DNA of 64,000 bases from Perognathus longimembris pacificus. Taxonomy: Eukaryota > Chordata > Mammalia > Rodentia > Heteromyidae. Shown in pieces: positions 22,473 through 33,689 of this stretch (position 1 is the first letter of the stretch; each line of letters begins with the position of its first letter). The notes beneath the pieces were generated by a model, which was not told the DNA's origin, made no database searches, and worked only from the letters and a program-made list of their open reading frames with translations. The position numbers were made by a program, and so were the translations under genes. The stretch spans positions 6,268,352-6,332,351 of the forward strand of contig NC_063173.1 in assembly GCF_023159225.1 (NCBI RefSeq), written 5' to 3'.

Positions 22473-22675
22473 TACTGGGGCTTGAACTCAGAGCCTTGTA
22501 CTTTTGGAACTCTTGCTCAAGGCTGGCACCATACCACTTGAGCCATCCCTCTCTACTTTTGTCTTTTTGCTGGTCCGTGAGATGAAATTCTCACGGGCTT
22601 AGGCTGGCTTTGAACAAACATGATCCACAGATCTCAGCCTCCTGAGTTACTAGCATTACAACACCAAAACACCTA
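22471..22675 (-). mobile_element. B1/tRNA-dimer SINE
   Basis: AGTACTGGGGCTTGAACTCA, then CACTTGAGCCATCC, GGCTGGCTTTGAACA and CAGCCTCCTGAGTTACTAG in order. Confidence 0.8.
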
Positions 22676-23375
22676 CTCTGCAGAGGAGAAAAATGGAGGC
22701 TCCAATAAGTTAGATGTATAATCCAACAGCTGGCACGGCCGCCTGGGATGGTAGAGAGATGCTACTTGGCAATTCCCTTTTGAGTGATGGGTTCGGCTGA
22801 GCCCCTTTTTCTGTGCATCTGTCACTCACAGTGACAACCTGTGCACTAGCTGTCATTTCCAGAACTGTGAAATGAAACAGAGCCTCCATATGTCACCAAT
22901 GCGCAGGCTGCCGTTTCTAGAAGCTGCACCTGAAATGAGGTCTGGGGGAAGGGAGGTGGTAACACGAAGAATAGAGCATGTATTAGCTGGCAGGGAGCTA
23001 TTTTTCTCTCTCTCCTTCTCTGCCTTCTGTTTAATTGCTTTATGGAGATAAATAAAGCTGGGGAAATTCTGTTTGTCAGGCTCCAGCAGGGCTTGGCGCC
23101 ATTGTTCTCTCCCCACCACTGCTCAAGACAGAGATCACTATTTAGCGAATGGTAAAGTTTTTAGCTGAGAGTTTTTCTTCTTTTATAGTTATATTCTTAT
23201 TATGTAACCAAATGATATGTAAATGACATCCTAGCCCCAAGCAAACAAATATATGCATAAAACAGAAGAATACAATATGAAAGTAGAAAAACATACCTTT
23301 AGGCTGACTAGCCTTGTTGTTTGAAGTCATTCATTTAACCTCCCTGGCACTTTGTTCTATCATTCATAAATTAGG
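22676..23375. other. Intergenic, nothing recognised
   Basis: Unique sequence, no gene. Confidence 0.4.
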
Positions 23376-23590
23376 TGTGACTCTCTTTTTTTTTTTTTGG
23401 CCAGTCCTGGGGCTTGGACTCAGGGCCTGAGCACTGTCCCTGGCTTCCTTTTGCTCAAGGCTAGCACTCTGCCATTTGAGCCACAGCGCCACTTCTGGCC
23501 ACTTTCTGTATATGTGGTGCTGGGGAATTGAACCCAGGGCCTCATGCATACGAGGCAAGCACTCTTGCCACTAGGCCATATCTCCAACCC
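23376..23590 (-). mobile_element. IDL-Geo-like SINE with short extra 3' sequence
   Basis: Full-length minus copy. The duplication CATTCATAAATTAGG (23361-23375 and 23591-23605) encloses ten extra bases (TGTGACTCTC on plus) beyond the A-tail. Confidence 0.85.
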
Positions 23591-23605
23591 CATTCATAAA
23601 TTAGG

Positions 23606-24522
23606 AAAGGAAGAAGAAATCCCGCTGGGATGTTTCAGTAAGATAACAACAGATATTCTATAGGCTGTTTGGTTTGCAGGTGCATTTCTTACATTCCTTC
23701 ACAGGCTCAGGGAGGTCGATGGTTTCCTCCCCTAACTACAGGTGAACCAAGGACCTGTGAGATGCAGAACGGCTGACTGGGTGGCCACCTGGCCGATACA
23801 GGGTGGCATCAGAACTGCAGGTGCCTCTGCCCGGGGACAAGGGGTTGTTACAACAATATTACAAGCAGAGAGGTGGATTACAGGATTGATGATTTGTTTT
23901 CCCTTTTGTTTCCTTTTCAGGCATGGGGTTAGTGCAAGTTCATTCTTTTATGCCCAAACACCATAGAAATGCAAATCCAAGGACATATCTTTTCATTTCA
24001 CCTTGCAAATAGAATAGTTTGCTGAATTTTCTTATAGATTGTTTTATGGCACCATCACTATTAGCCATAATAGAAAAGTTATTCTGATGGCACATTATGG
24101 TTGCAGAGTGCTTTTACATAAATGCTCTCCAGGCACATTTTACCACCCGCAATGTGCATTTCCTGTGATTTTGAGATGGAGCCCTGTGCTCCAGCCAGTT
24201 GGACTTGAATCAGCCTGAGGTCATAGAGAAAGCATTTTAGCTCAGCCAACTGTTCCTGCAGACGGAGGAGTTAGAGGCCCTTCCTTCCAACAGCACCGAT
24301 GAGCTGTTTGACAGAGCTCAGGGGTTGTTTTGACATTTCATAGACAGCCTCAGCCACTTCAGACAGACGAAGTCAGCCATCTACCAAAATCTCAACAGCT
24401 GGGACCTGCAGGCTTATCATTAATTTGCAAAAATGTGAATGAGCGTTTGATCTGTGAGATGGAGTCCTAGAATGTCAGCACCAGGAGAGACCGCAGACAT
24501 CATTTTCTCTAGTCTATACCTC
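23606..24522. other. Intergenic unique sequence
   Basis: No gene or SINE. 24050-24480 is a long unique block that may be conserved, which alignment would settle. Confidence 0.4.
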
Positions 24523-24587
24523 CCATGTATGTATGTATGTATGTGTGTATGTATGTATGTATGTATTCATTCATTTATTTATGCATG
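24523..24587 (+). repeat. (TATG)n / (CATT)n microsatellite
   Basis: TATG units then CATT/TTAT units, next to the tail end of the minus SINE at 24588. Confidence 0.9.
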
Positions 24588-24838
24588 TCTGTCTTGAGGC
24601 TTGAACTCAGGCCTCCATACTGTCCCTGAGCTTTTTTGTTCAGGGTTGTCACTCTACCACTTGAGCCACACATAGACTTCTGTTTTGTTGTTGTTTGTTT
24701 TTGTTCTTGGTGGCTCCTTGGGGATGAGTCTGAAAGAATTTTCTGTATGAGTTGTCTGTGAACCGCGATCCTCAGTTCCCAGCCTCCTCTTGAGAATCTA
24801 GGATTACAGGCATGATCTACCTGGGACTGGCTTTCTAC
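24588..24838 (-). mobile_element. B1/tRNA-dimer SINE
   Basis: TTGAGGCTTGAACTCAGG, CACTTGAGCCACAC, CAGCCTCCTCTTGAGAATCT in antisense order. Confidence 0.75.
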
Positions 24839-24966
24839 CTTTTGTTTTATAGTGAAAAAAATTTGAGCTCCCCAAACTAGGAAGAGTATTAAGTAGTTTC
24901 ATTTGTTTGACCAATGTTTTAGAAGGTGGTAGATAGCCTGGAGGAAAACATGCTGAACATTTCCAT

Positions 24967-25505
24967 AATAAGGTTTGTTTTGTTTAGGCTGCTGTACCAA
25001 GTGGCCTATTAAAAAATGATTTCCCCTAGTCTAGAGGGTATGAAGTCTAAGATCAAAATGCTGGTGAAGTTGGGAGCCGGTGGCTCACGCCTGCAATCCT
25101 AGCTACTTGGGAGGCTGATATCTGAGGATCATGATTTGAAGACGGCCTGGGTAGGAAAGCTCATGAGACTCTGGCCCCAATTAACCAGCAGAGGTTATGA
25201 AGCAGAGCTATGAGCATAAAAGCTAAGTAAGTACAAAGGGCCCTAAGTTGAAGCCTTAGTATCAGCAAAAACCAGTCTGAAGAGAGCCTGCTTCTTGTTC
25301 ACAGCTAGACTCTCATTATATTCTCACATAGTGGGACATGCTGAGGGAGTTCAGTGTGGTTTCTTCTAGAATGGCAATAATCTCATTCCTGGGGGGTTCA
25401 ACCTCATGACCATATCGTGGCCTAGGACATCCCCTTCACGTACCCTCATCTGGGGGGTTAAGTTTCAGTAGATGCATTTGGCAAGGGAGGGGCATAGCTC
25501 TTCAG
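24967..25505 (-). mobile_element. MaLR-type LTR, split by a SINE
   Basis: Antisense LTR order: TTAGGCTGCTGTACCAAGTG, GTATGAAGTCTAAGATCAAA, (SINE), CTGCTTCTTGTTCACAGC, GGCAATAATCTCATTCC, TCACGTACCCTCATCTGGGG. This matches the common MLT-like pattern. The B1-type SINE at 25067-25275 interrupts it. Confidence 0.6.
25067..25275 (+). mobile_element. B1/tRNA-dimer SINE
   Basis: GGGAGCCGGTGGCTCACGCC start, CTGATATCTGAGGATCATG, then a decayed right half. Inserted inside the LTR at 24967-25505. Confidence 0.8.
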
Positions 25506-26536
25506 TGGATGTTGGATGTAAACCCCACCAAGGTGCCTATCCTTGAAGTATACACTGGCGTGAAAGAACCTGTTCAAAACCTGCCCCCAGTGCAGATTGC
25601 TTTAGCTCCTGTCATTCTCCCAACTCTTCTGGTGACCTCCGGACGCCTTTTGTCTGGACCTTGCCTGTAGCAATGGGCTCTGCTGCTCACATCATAATGT
25701 TGCATCTGACTAACCTCTCCCCAAGTGAAACCCGGGTCATGCTGATATTCTTATTTCTAGTGCCTATCCTGTGTCAAATAAATAGTTGTCGGTTTTTGAT
25801 GAATTTCTGCTTCTTTTAAGACAGATTGCTGTTTTCATGGTGTTAACAGGTGGCTTCTAATCTCTCTACATTTCTGGAGTGTTAGATTAGCTAGGTGTGC
25901 AGATGTGAGGATATAAGTTCAACATCATTTCCAACCATGTAGCCATAGAGCCTCGGACTGCATTCTCCCTTCAGGCGGTCACCGATACGTTTATGCTTTG
26001 ATGGAGTTGGTCATCTACCAAGCTCAAACCTGGGATTCTTCTTCCTTTATGGAAAACCCTATAGAGGAAACACTTTTCTTAGGATCTCTTTTGACTATTA
26101 CTCAACCTGTCTCCTATCAAAACATTCCCCCTGTCTTTGTTCCCTAGACTGGAAGCTAAGTGACAGATTGTCCAGTTCTTCCAGATGCCATCAGTCTATG
26201 AACGTGGCCCACACCGGGCAGAGGCCTCAGCCTGAGGTTGCAAATCTTAAACAAGTGATAGAAAGAAGCAAGAGCTCTGAATTGGGGGGAAGGTGGAGAC
26301 AGGCACATAGGAGATTGATGGGCCCAGCTGAGGGTCTAGCACCAATGGTTGTCGGCAGGGTTGTGACGCTGAAGTTGCTGGGCATCATTCTGCTGCTTGG
26401 TTTTCTTTGGTTCTGCTCTGCTTTCTGGTCCTTATTGTATAGCCTCCTTATTAGATCTGTGAGCTTGCCAATTCTACTGAATTTTTTCTTTTCTCTTAAA
26501 TGAACCCCGATTGTTTTCAGCTGAGCTAAGAATTTT
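25506..26536. other. Intergenic, with an L2-like relic
   Basis: 25750-25805 (TAGTGCCTATCCTGTGTCAA) resembles an L2 3' end. The plus open frame at 26168-26503 (111 codons) has a hydrophobic end but no family match. No supportable gene. Confidence 0.4.
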
Positions 26537-26721
26537 TTTTTTTTTTTTGCCAGTCCTGGGCCTTGGACTCAGGGCCTGAGCACTGTTCCTGGCTTCTTTT
26601 TGCTCAAGGCTAGCACTCTGCCACTTCTGGCCATTTTCTGTATATGTGGTGCTGGGGATTGAACCCAGGGCTTCATGTATACGAGGCAAGCACTCTTGCC
26701 ACTAGGCCATATCCCCAGCCC
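26537..26721 (-). mobile_element. IDL-Geo-like SINE with internal deletion
   Basis: Minus copy lacking about 14 bp at the monomer junction (CTCTGCCACTTCTGGCC). Perfect duplications CTGAGCTAAGAATTTT at 26521-26536 and 26722-26737. Confidence 0.87.
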
Positions 26722-26947
26722 CTGAGCTAAGAATTTTGACCATGGTAGTCATGAAATGATAATCTATGGTTGGAATAGTGTGGCTTTTTAGTAATTAATT
26801 TTAGACTTCAGCTTCTTGATTTCATTTCTGTGTTGTGATTTTCACTTATCTGTTGTAGAGAAAGCTAAGTTTTATGGAAAGATGAAAAGTTTTCCTAGCT
26901 TTCAACCGGTGCGCTGATAATTACCAACGGAATAGCGTTTTTATGTG

Positions 26948-27158
26948 TGGTGATACTGGGGTTGGAAATCAGGGCCTGGGGGCTTTCCCTTAGCTTTTTC
27001 ACTCCAGGCTGGTGGCCTGCCACTTGAACTCCACTTCCAGCTCTTTGCTGGTTAATGGAAGATACCAGTCTCCTGAACATTTCTGCGTAGGCTGGTTTAG
27101 AATCTCCATCCTCAGATCTCTGCCTCCTGAGTAGCTAGGACTCCATGTCCCGGCCATT
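26948..27158 (-). mobile_element. B1/tRNA-dimer SINE
   Basis: GGTGATACTGGGGTTGGAAA, CTGCCACTTGAACTCC, TCTGCCTCCTGAGTAGCTAG. Confidence 0.75.
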
Positions 27159-27261
27159 GACATCTGACGACCAGCTGGATGAATTTTGAGGCATGCTTTG
27201 ACTTCTCTGCCCCTGATCTTCTCATCTACGCAGCAACGATTACTGACTGCTTTGTGTCTTT

Positions 27262-27480
27262 TCCTCCAGTGTGCATGAAGTCCTAACCTCTAGTACCTCA
27301 GACGTGGCTGACAGCCTTATCAGAATAGGAAATTGGGGTACAGATAGGCACGGGGGGGTGGGACTATGAGAAGACCCAGGTAAAGACAGCGAGGAGGATG
27401 GAATCAATTCTGCTGCTCCTTTGGTCTTTAGGACAGAGAGACTCTGAATTTCTGCAGATGAGCGCCTCACCTGTGGAATT
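27262..27480 (+). mobile_element. Possible MaLR-type LTR fragment
   Basis: GAAGTCCTAACCTCTAGTAC, CTTATCAGAATAGGAAATTGG follow the order of a common MLT-like LTR. Confidence 0.45.
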
Positions 27481-27754
27481 CTGTTCTCTCAGCCTTGGCA
27501 AAGGGCACAGAGAGGGTGATGTGTAGCTCAGAGGGAGGCTGTGGAGATTGGAGGAGATAATGCAGAAAGGTGGAGAGAACTGTTTAATAAGGGAATTGGC
27601 CCTGACTAAGAGCTTAAGACAACTAAGGAAAGTGTCGGATTCCAAATGAATTCCAAGTACTGGAGGATCTGAAAACACACTTTACTGAAAATATAAATGT
27701 TGATAACTTAAAAAATGAGAAGATGTTTGGTGTGTGGAACACTTAGGTTCAAAT

Positions 27755-27990
27755 AATGTTCACTATCTTTTTTTTTTTCTCTGTGTCTTGTTAATTTCTC
27801 TCATTTCTTCCAAATTTACTATGTTGTAGGTTTAAATTTTTAAGGGTTAAGTAAGTCTAAGAAATACTTCAGAGAGATAGGACTTTTATTGAAGAAAAAA
27901 GATGAGAGATATAAGAAAAACATGATCTTTTGAAATTGTAATCCCTCTGTACATCACCTTTATAATAACAATAAAAATTTAAAAACCTGA
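27755..27990 (+). mobile_element. L1 3'-terminal fragment
   Basis: Ends with CCCTCTGTACATCACC and AACAATAAAAATTTAAAA, the shared 3' terminus of L1 copies here. Confidence 0.6.
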
Positions 27991-28054
27991 TTTACTTTGA
28001 AATATTTCAAAGAAAATATTAAACGTGTTTTTGTGTGTGTGCATGCAAGGGTAT

Positions 28055-28275
28055 GCTAGTACTAGGGCTTGAACTCAGAGCCTCACAGTCTCCTTCGGCT
28101 TTTGACTCATGGCTGGTGCTCTACAACTTGAGCTATCCTTTCAGTTCAGGCTTTCTGCTGGTTAATTGAAGGTAAGAGTCCCTGGAATTTGCTCAGACTG
28201 ACTTTGAACTTTGATTCTTAGGCCTCAGCCTCCTAACTAGGCAGGGCCCTGGGTGTAAGCCACCAGCACCTGGCT
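28055..28275 (-). mobile_element. B1/tRNA-dimer SINE
   Basis: AGTACTAGGGCTTGAACTCA, CTTGAGCTATCC, GGTTAATTGAAGGTAAGAG, CAGCCTCCTAACTAGGCAG; a short GT-rich stretch lies at its tail side. Confidence 0.78.
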
Positions 28276-29234
28276 AAATATTAAATTTTAAAAGAACATT
28301 ACATGTCCTGAAGCCTTTCCTTGAATCGCCAGTGTCCCGTGGTGCCTTCTGCTTGCTTCTGAATGCACAATGTGTTTTTCTGACTTTGAGTCTCATTGCA
28401 GAGAACACGAATACTTAAGCTAGCTCGAGCTGAGAGGGACTTACCTCCAGTGAAAGGGGCCGACACCTTGCTGGAAAGTGTTTTTTAAACATATTTTATT
28501 TTAGGAGTGTCTCTGTATCATGGACTACGTTGACTCAGAGATAAAGAGCCACGGAATGAGCTGTGCACCTGTCTCCTACAGAGCTGGAGCCAGGGGAATG
28601 CAAACCGTGCCTAGCTCGTTTCTGAGACAGGGTCTTGCTAGTTTCCCCCCAGGCTGGCCTCAGGCTGTGGTCTTCCCAAGCTCTTGCCTGCTGAGGAGCC
28701 GGGATTGACAGGCCTGCTCCACCACACTCCGCTGGAGATTTTTCTGGATTCCTCCAGGGGTAGCGTCCACAGGGCATCCGGAGGCTAAGAAGCCCTAGAA
28801 TGTGCTGGCTTCACAGCTAGCTCACTGAGGTGGCTTCATCGAGTGCAAGTCTGAAGGCTTGGGAACTAGAGTAGATCCCAGCACGAGCGCGGGAAGCGGA
28901 CATCCTCATCAAGCACCTACAGCCAGAGGGGCACACACCTCCTGCGGCATTTTTTTTCCCCTACTGACCTTAGGACTGATGCTTACCTGCTGTGCCGAAG
29001 GCCATGAACGGTTCTGAGCCCATTGAATCAAATAGTAACCTCGTCTGGCGACTCTCCCAGATAAATGCAAAAAGGATGTTTACACTGGCACCCCGTGGCA
29101 TAGTCAAATTAACCGAGGCCCACGAAATTAATTATCGCAGCATCCCACACCCCATAATTCCTCATCCTGCTGTATTTTTATCCGTGGCATTCATCACCAA
29201 GTGACATTTGTTTTTCATAGTCTGTGCAATTTCT
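28276..29234. other. Intergenic, with a B1 relic
   Basis: 28613-28735 is an antisense B1-like monomer (GAGACAGGGTCTTGCTAG, GAGGAGCCGGGATTGACAG). About 29000-29215 is a unique block with TTAATTATC-type words that might be conserved. No gene. Confidence 0.45.
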
Positions 29235-29358
29235 TTTCTAGAACACAAACTTTCTGAGAGTGAGGGATTTCCCCCTATTCTGTTCATTGCAATATTCCCA
29301 ATGCTTGCGGAAGTATCGGTTCCGTGTATAATCAATAAACATGCTACATGAATAGGTT
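29235..29358 (+). mobile_element. L2 3'-end relic
   Basis: GAACACAAACTTTCTGAGAG, TTCATTGCAATATTCCCAAT, AATCAATAAACATG follow the L2/MIR 3' pattern. Confidence 0.45.
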
Positions 29359-29489
29359 CAAGCCTCTGTCATTGTTGAGTAGACATACATTCCCAAATTA
29401 GTCGTATATATATTTACTCATAGGTTCCGATTTATTATTTGTTAGATATAATATATATGTACATATAGTAGGTGTGTGTGTCAGCTAGT

Positions 29490-29708
29490 ACTGGGGCTTG
29501 AACTCAGGATTTCACGCTCTCGCTTAGCTCTTTTGCTCTAGGCTGGCACGCTACCGCTTGAGCTACTCCTCCACGTCCAACTTTATGTTGACTCACCGGA
29601 CATCAGGATTCCTTGTATTTTTCTGCCCCGGCAAGCTTCAAACTCTGAGCTTCAGATCTCAGCCTCCTACGTAGCTAGGATTATAGACACGAGCCATCAG
29701 TGCTGTGC
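29490..29708 (-). mobile_element. B1/tRNA-dimer SINE
   Basis: AGTACTGGGGCTTGAACTCA, CCGCTTGAGCTACTCC, CAGCCTCCTACGTAGCTAGG; GT-rich at the tail side. Confidence 0.78.
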
Positions 29709-30205
29709 CTTTGTTGTTACTAGGTAGTTGTACAGAGAGGTTACAATACCTTAAGTCAGGTTATGAGTTCAGTGGCACTTGATCAACGCCGGCCCTTTCA
29801 TCTCTCTCCCCATGTCTCCCTCTCATCCCTGCCCTGAAGTTACATAGTTTAATTTTTACACAATGTAAATTGAATATAATTAGCTACATTGGTTCACCTT
29901 TACTCCTTCCATTCATGCACCCCTCCTCCTTGCTCCCAACATGATTTTGTTTCCTAGTATCTAGTATTCACCTTGTTAAACAGTTCCTTAGTTCAGAGGA
30001 GGTAGTACTCCATTGGATTCCTCCCCCAAGCATACCACCCCCTACATATGTTATCATGTGTAGCTGTATTTTAGATCTAGATTCCACATATGAAAGGACA
30101 CAAGTGCCGTTTGTCTCTCTGAACCGGTTTCACTTAGCGTACTTTTCTGTAGGTCCATTCATTTCTCTGCAAATCACATAATATTTCTTTTCTTTTCTTT
30201 ATGGT

Positions 30206-30426
30206 GTCTGTCCTGGGCTTAAACTCAAGGCCTGGGTACTGTCCCTGAGTTTTTTGCTGGAGGCTAGTGCACTACCACTTGAGTCACAGCTCATTCCTGG
30301 ATTTTTGGTGGTTCATTGGGGATAAGAGTCTCACCACTTTCCTGCCAGGTCTGACTTCAAACCATAGTCCTTAGCTCCCAGCCTCCTGACTAGCTGGGAT
30401 TACAGGTGTGAGCCACAGGCTTGGCC
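30206..30426 (-). mobile_element. B1/tRNA-dimer SINE inside L1
   Basis: TGTCCTGGGCTTAAACTCAA, CACTTGAGTCACAGC, GCTGGGATTACAGGTGTGAG. Interrupts the L1 sequence around ATCACATAATATT. Confidence 0.82.
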
Positions 30427-30642
30427 ATAATATTCTTTCTGGCAGATGAGTAAAATTCCATTGTCTATCTAAATCACATCCACGCATCTGTCGTAGGACA
30501 TGTGGGTTGTTTCCATACCTTGGCTATTGTAAGGCGTGTAGTAATGAACATGGCTGTACAAATGCTTTTTACCATATCTTGATTTGTAATATTCTGGATA
30601 GATGTGCAAGAGTGGTGTCACTGGATTATATGGGAGCTCTGT

Positions 30643-30654
<12 letters not shown>

Positions 30655-30673
<19 letters not shown>

Positions 30674-30872
30674 TTTGGCCAGTCCTTGGCCTTGGACTCA
30701 GGGCCTGAGCACTGTTCCTGGCTTCTTCCCACTCAAGGCTAGCACTCTGCCACCTGAGCCACAGCGCCCCTTCTGGTCGTTTTCCATACATGTGGTGCTG
30801 GGGAATCAAACCGAGAGCTAGCTTCATGTGTTGGAGGCAAGCACTCTTGCCACTAGGCCATATTCCTAGCCC
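30655..30872 (-). mobile_element. IDL-Geo-like SINE inside L1
   Basis: Minus copy with a long T-run; ACCGAGAGCTAGCTTCATGT places it in the GAGAGCTTCATG subfamily. The L1 target CTGTGTTTAGTTTTTT is duplicated (30639-30654, 30873-30888). Confidence 0.88.
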
Positions 30873-31264
30873 CTGTGTTTAGTTTTTTGAGAAATCTCCA
30901 AATTACCCTCCAGAGTGGTTGTACTCGTTTGTATTCCCACCACCAGTGCAATAGAGTTCCTTCTTTCCTACATCCCCACCAGTATTTCTTATTGTTTGTG
31001 TACTTGATGCTGGCCAGCCTTACTGGGGTGCCATGGAATCTCAAGGTTATTTTAATTTATATTTCCTTTATGACCAGGAATGCTGAGCATGTGTATATTG
31101 GATATTTTACTTCTGTGAAGTCTCTCCTTAGCAGCTTTGCCCGTTTATTAATTGGTTTATTGATCGAGGGGGTTAGTTTCTTGAACCTCTTTTATATTCT
31201 GGACATTAGACCCATGTTGGATGTATAGTTTGTAAAAAATCTTCTCCCAATCTGTCGCTTTCTT

Positions 31265-31405
31265 CTTCTTCTTCTCCTTCCTCCTCCTCCTCCTCCTCCT
31301 CCTCCTCCTCCTCCTCCTCCTCCTCCTCCTCCTCCTCCTCCTCCTCCTCCTCCTCCTCCTCCTCCCCCCCTCCTCCTCCTCCTCCTCCTTCTTCTTCTTC
31401 TTCTT
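31265..31405 (+). repeat. (TCC)n/(TTC)n array, expanded SINE tail
   Basis: TTC then about 35 TCC units, a C-run, more TCC and TTC, lying between the SINE body at 31406 and its duplication at 31248-31264. It therefore derives from the SINE's A-rich tail. The long Arg- and Glu-rich frames here are low-complexity. Confidence 0.93.
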
Positions 31406-31572
31406 GCCAGTCCTTGGGCTTGGCCTGAGCACTGTCCCTGGCTTCTTTTTGCTCAAGGCTAGTCACAGCGCCACTTCTGGCCATTTTCTATATATGTGGT
31501 ACTGAGGAATCAAACCCAAGGCTTCATGTATACGAGGCGAGTACTCTTGCCAGGAGGCCATATTCCCAGCCC
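31406..31572 (-). mobile_element. IDL-Geo-like SINE with expanded tail
   Basis: Minus copy with small deletions. The duplication CAATCTGTCGCTTTCTT (31248-31264) and CAATCTGTAGCTTTCTT (31573-31589) encloses body plus microsatellite. Confidence 0.85.
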
Positions 31573-31659
31573 CAATCTGTAGCTTTCTTTTTATCTTAGT
31601 AATTATGTCCTTTGCTATGCCGAAACCTTTTGTTTAAAAAAAATAGTTTTTATAATTCT

Positions 31660-31866
31660 TGTCCTGGGGCTTCATCAAAGCACTTGGGTGCTCTTCCTGA
31701 GTTTTTCTTTTTGCTCAAGGCTAGTGCTTTACCATTTGAGCCACAGCATTACATCTAGCTTTTTGGGTGGTTCCTTGGAGCCTGCCTGGGCTACCTTTGA
31801 ATTGTCCCTTGGTACTCCATTCTCAGACCCTGGAGTAGCTAGGATGGGTGAGCCACTGGCACCTAG
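31660..31866 (-). mobile_element. B1/tRNA-dimer SINE inside L1
   Basis: TTGTCCTGGGGCTTCATCAA, CCATTTGAGCCACAGC, CCTGGAGTAGCTAGGATGGG. Confidence 0.75.
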
Positions 31867-32135
31867 CAGAAACTTTCTAGATTTGGATTCAGCCCCACTT
31901 GTTGAGTCTCTTCAATTTGCTGAGCCCTGGGCTTCTGAAAGTTTCTGCCTCTGCCATGAAGTTCAATTGCTTCTCCTCCTTTCTGTCTAGTTTCAAGGTT
32001 TCAGGTCTGACCTTGAGGTTTTTGACCTGTTTTGAGTTGATAGGAATGCAAGGAGACTCCTAGGGATAGAGTTTTAGTCTTCTACATGTGGACATTCAGT
32101 TTGCCAAATACCATTTGTTGAAAAGGCTGTCTTTT

Positions 32136-32351
32136 CAGTAGAGACCAAGTCTGTGAATAATGTATATGTTCTTGATACATTGTATATTGCATATATGTCA
32201 ACCTGACCTAAACAAGGGATAGAAAAACAGGTCGTAAGATATCATAAGAAATGTACACACTGCCCTACTATGTAACTGCACCCTCTTTGCACAACACCTT
32301 GTAAAAAAATTTATGTCCAATAAAAAAAATGAATTACTCTGAAAAAAAAAA
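32136..32351 (+). mobile_element. 5'-truncated L1 3' end with perfect duplication
   Basis: A 216-bp insertion ending CTATGTAACTGCACCC, CCAATAAAAAAAATG and an A-tail, similar to the other L1 3' ends here. Flanked by perfect GAAAAGGCTGTCTTTT (32120-32135 and 32352-32367). Confidence 0.75.
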
Positions 32352-32367
32352 GAAAAGGCTGTCTTTT

Positions 32368-33228
32368 TTTCTAACATATATTTGTGTGCCTCTGTTTTAT
32401 GATAGGAAAAGGAGTCTTTTCACTTCTTCCTGAAGATGTAGCTCCTATCTTCATCTGTTGCAAAAGGTCTTTAAATGAATTTTACAATTGTTTGTCTTTT
32501 TATTAAAGCTTCCTAGACTAAGGTTTTTAGGTGACGGTGTTTTTGGCAATCATAGAGACTTGAGTTGAAGCGTCACTTCTGCCGCCCACAAATTCTGCAG
32601 TCTTCTGAGTCATATCACAAGTCCTTTCTAAGGAATAGTTCCTTTTTGCTGAATGCTGATTATCATATGTTGAAAAGTCTGGACAGGATTATAAACTCCA
32701 GTGTCCCTGAAAGCACTTTAGATCTGCAAAGTTGTTTCTAAACTCTGTCATTTCTCTGCAAGAGACAAACATCATTTTTGTATCTGAATTAATTTTGTAT
32801 CTGAATGATTTGTCTTTTCCGCTTTAAAAAAAAATTATACTCCCTCCAAGAATAGAAATCACCTAATAAAGGCTGGCTGAATGAGTGACATCAGGAAATC
32901 ACAGGAGTTGATAAAAGAACAACTGAATATTCCCTGAGAAGATGACATCTCATTTGAAATTCTAAGTGAGGCTGAGCTGGAACCATAGTCCTTCAAGGGC
33001 AGGAAGTTTAATTGGTTTGTCTTAGGTGATTAGAATTGTAGAGGAAAAAAGAACCAGAGGAAAATTGAGAAAGGTTAAGTGTTTCCATATGACTCAAATG
33101 ATTTAGATAAAACTTATAATTCAGTGGTTTAACACTTCCTTGCTTATTTTCTTTCTTCCTGATCTTCCCACCAAAGAATAAAAACAACTGTCAGCTAGGG
33201 GTAGATAGAAAACTGTAAAGATGATTCT
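32368..33228. other. Intergenic, with a possible MIR relic
   Basis: 32555-32675 (GACTTGAGTTGAAGCGTCAC, CATATCACAAGTCCTTTC) resembles a sense MIR. No gene. Confidence 0.4.
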
Positions 33229-33435
33229 AAAGCTAGGTGCCAGTGGCTAACAACTATAATCCAGGCTACACAGCAGGCTGAGATCTGAGGATCATGGTTC
33301 AAACCAGCAGGGCAGAAAAGTCTATGACACGCCTATTTCCAAACAACCACTAAGAAAGCAACTGGCAGAACCCTGGCCTTGAGGGAAAAAGCCAAAGGAA
33401 ATCTGGAGGTTCAGAGTTCAAGCTCCAGTACAGGT
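33229..33435 (+). mobile_element. B1/tRNA-dimer SINE
   Basis: AGCTAGGTGCCAGTGGCTAA, GGCTGAGATCTGAGGATCAT, GGTTCAGAGTTCAAGCTCC. Confidence 0.78.
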
Positions 33436-33519
33436 GTGTATGCACATGTGTGATTCTACCCAGAGTCCTTTAAGGAGTAATTTCTCAGGTTAACTACTGA
33501 ACAAGAGACATTATGTTAT

Positions 33520-33655
33520 TGTAACATCATAACAAGCCAACACAAGTTATTTTCATTTTATGGGTGATGGAACTGAAGCATGGAGTTTGAGCAATTTAAT
33601 TGTCATTCATATAAGCGATGATGCCAGAAATTGGATTGGTTTCAAGTCCAGCTTA
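33520..33655 (-). mobile_element. MIR relic
   Basis: TTATTTTCATTTTATGGGTG, GGAACTGAAGCATGGAG, then GATGCCAGAAATTGGATTGG: antisense MIR order. Confidence 0.45.
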
Positions 33656-33689
33656 GAAATGTACAGGAATGGATCTGAAATGTGATTGG

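Larger units (their letters stand above)
29709..32130 (-). mobile_element. Antisense L1 (3' half) with nested SINEs
   Basis: On plus one reads the antisense of L1 ORF2's end and 3'UTR in order: TTGTACAGAGAGGTTACAAT, TTCCACATATGAAAGGACAC, AGTAAAATTCCATTGTC, CCAGAGTGGTTGTACTCG, TCCCACCACCAGTGCAATAG, CTGGACATTAGACCCATGTT, GTCTTCTACATGTGGACATT, AAATACCATTTGTTG. It is decayed with no open ORF2. Four SINEs (30206-30426, 30655-30872, 31265-31572, 31660-31866) and an L1 3' end (32136-32351) interrupt or follow it. Confidence 0.8.

Noticed and set aside
31157..31484. Arg-rich and Glu-rich open frames
   Set aside because: Low-complexity translation of the TCC/TTC array.
29709..32130. Functional L1 ORF2
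   Set aside because: Only decayed antisense 3' parts are present, interrupted by several SINEs.
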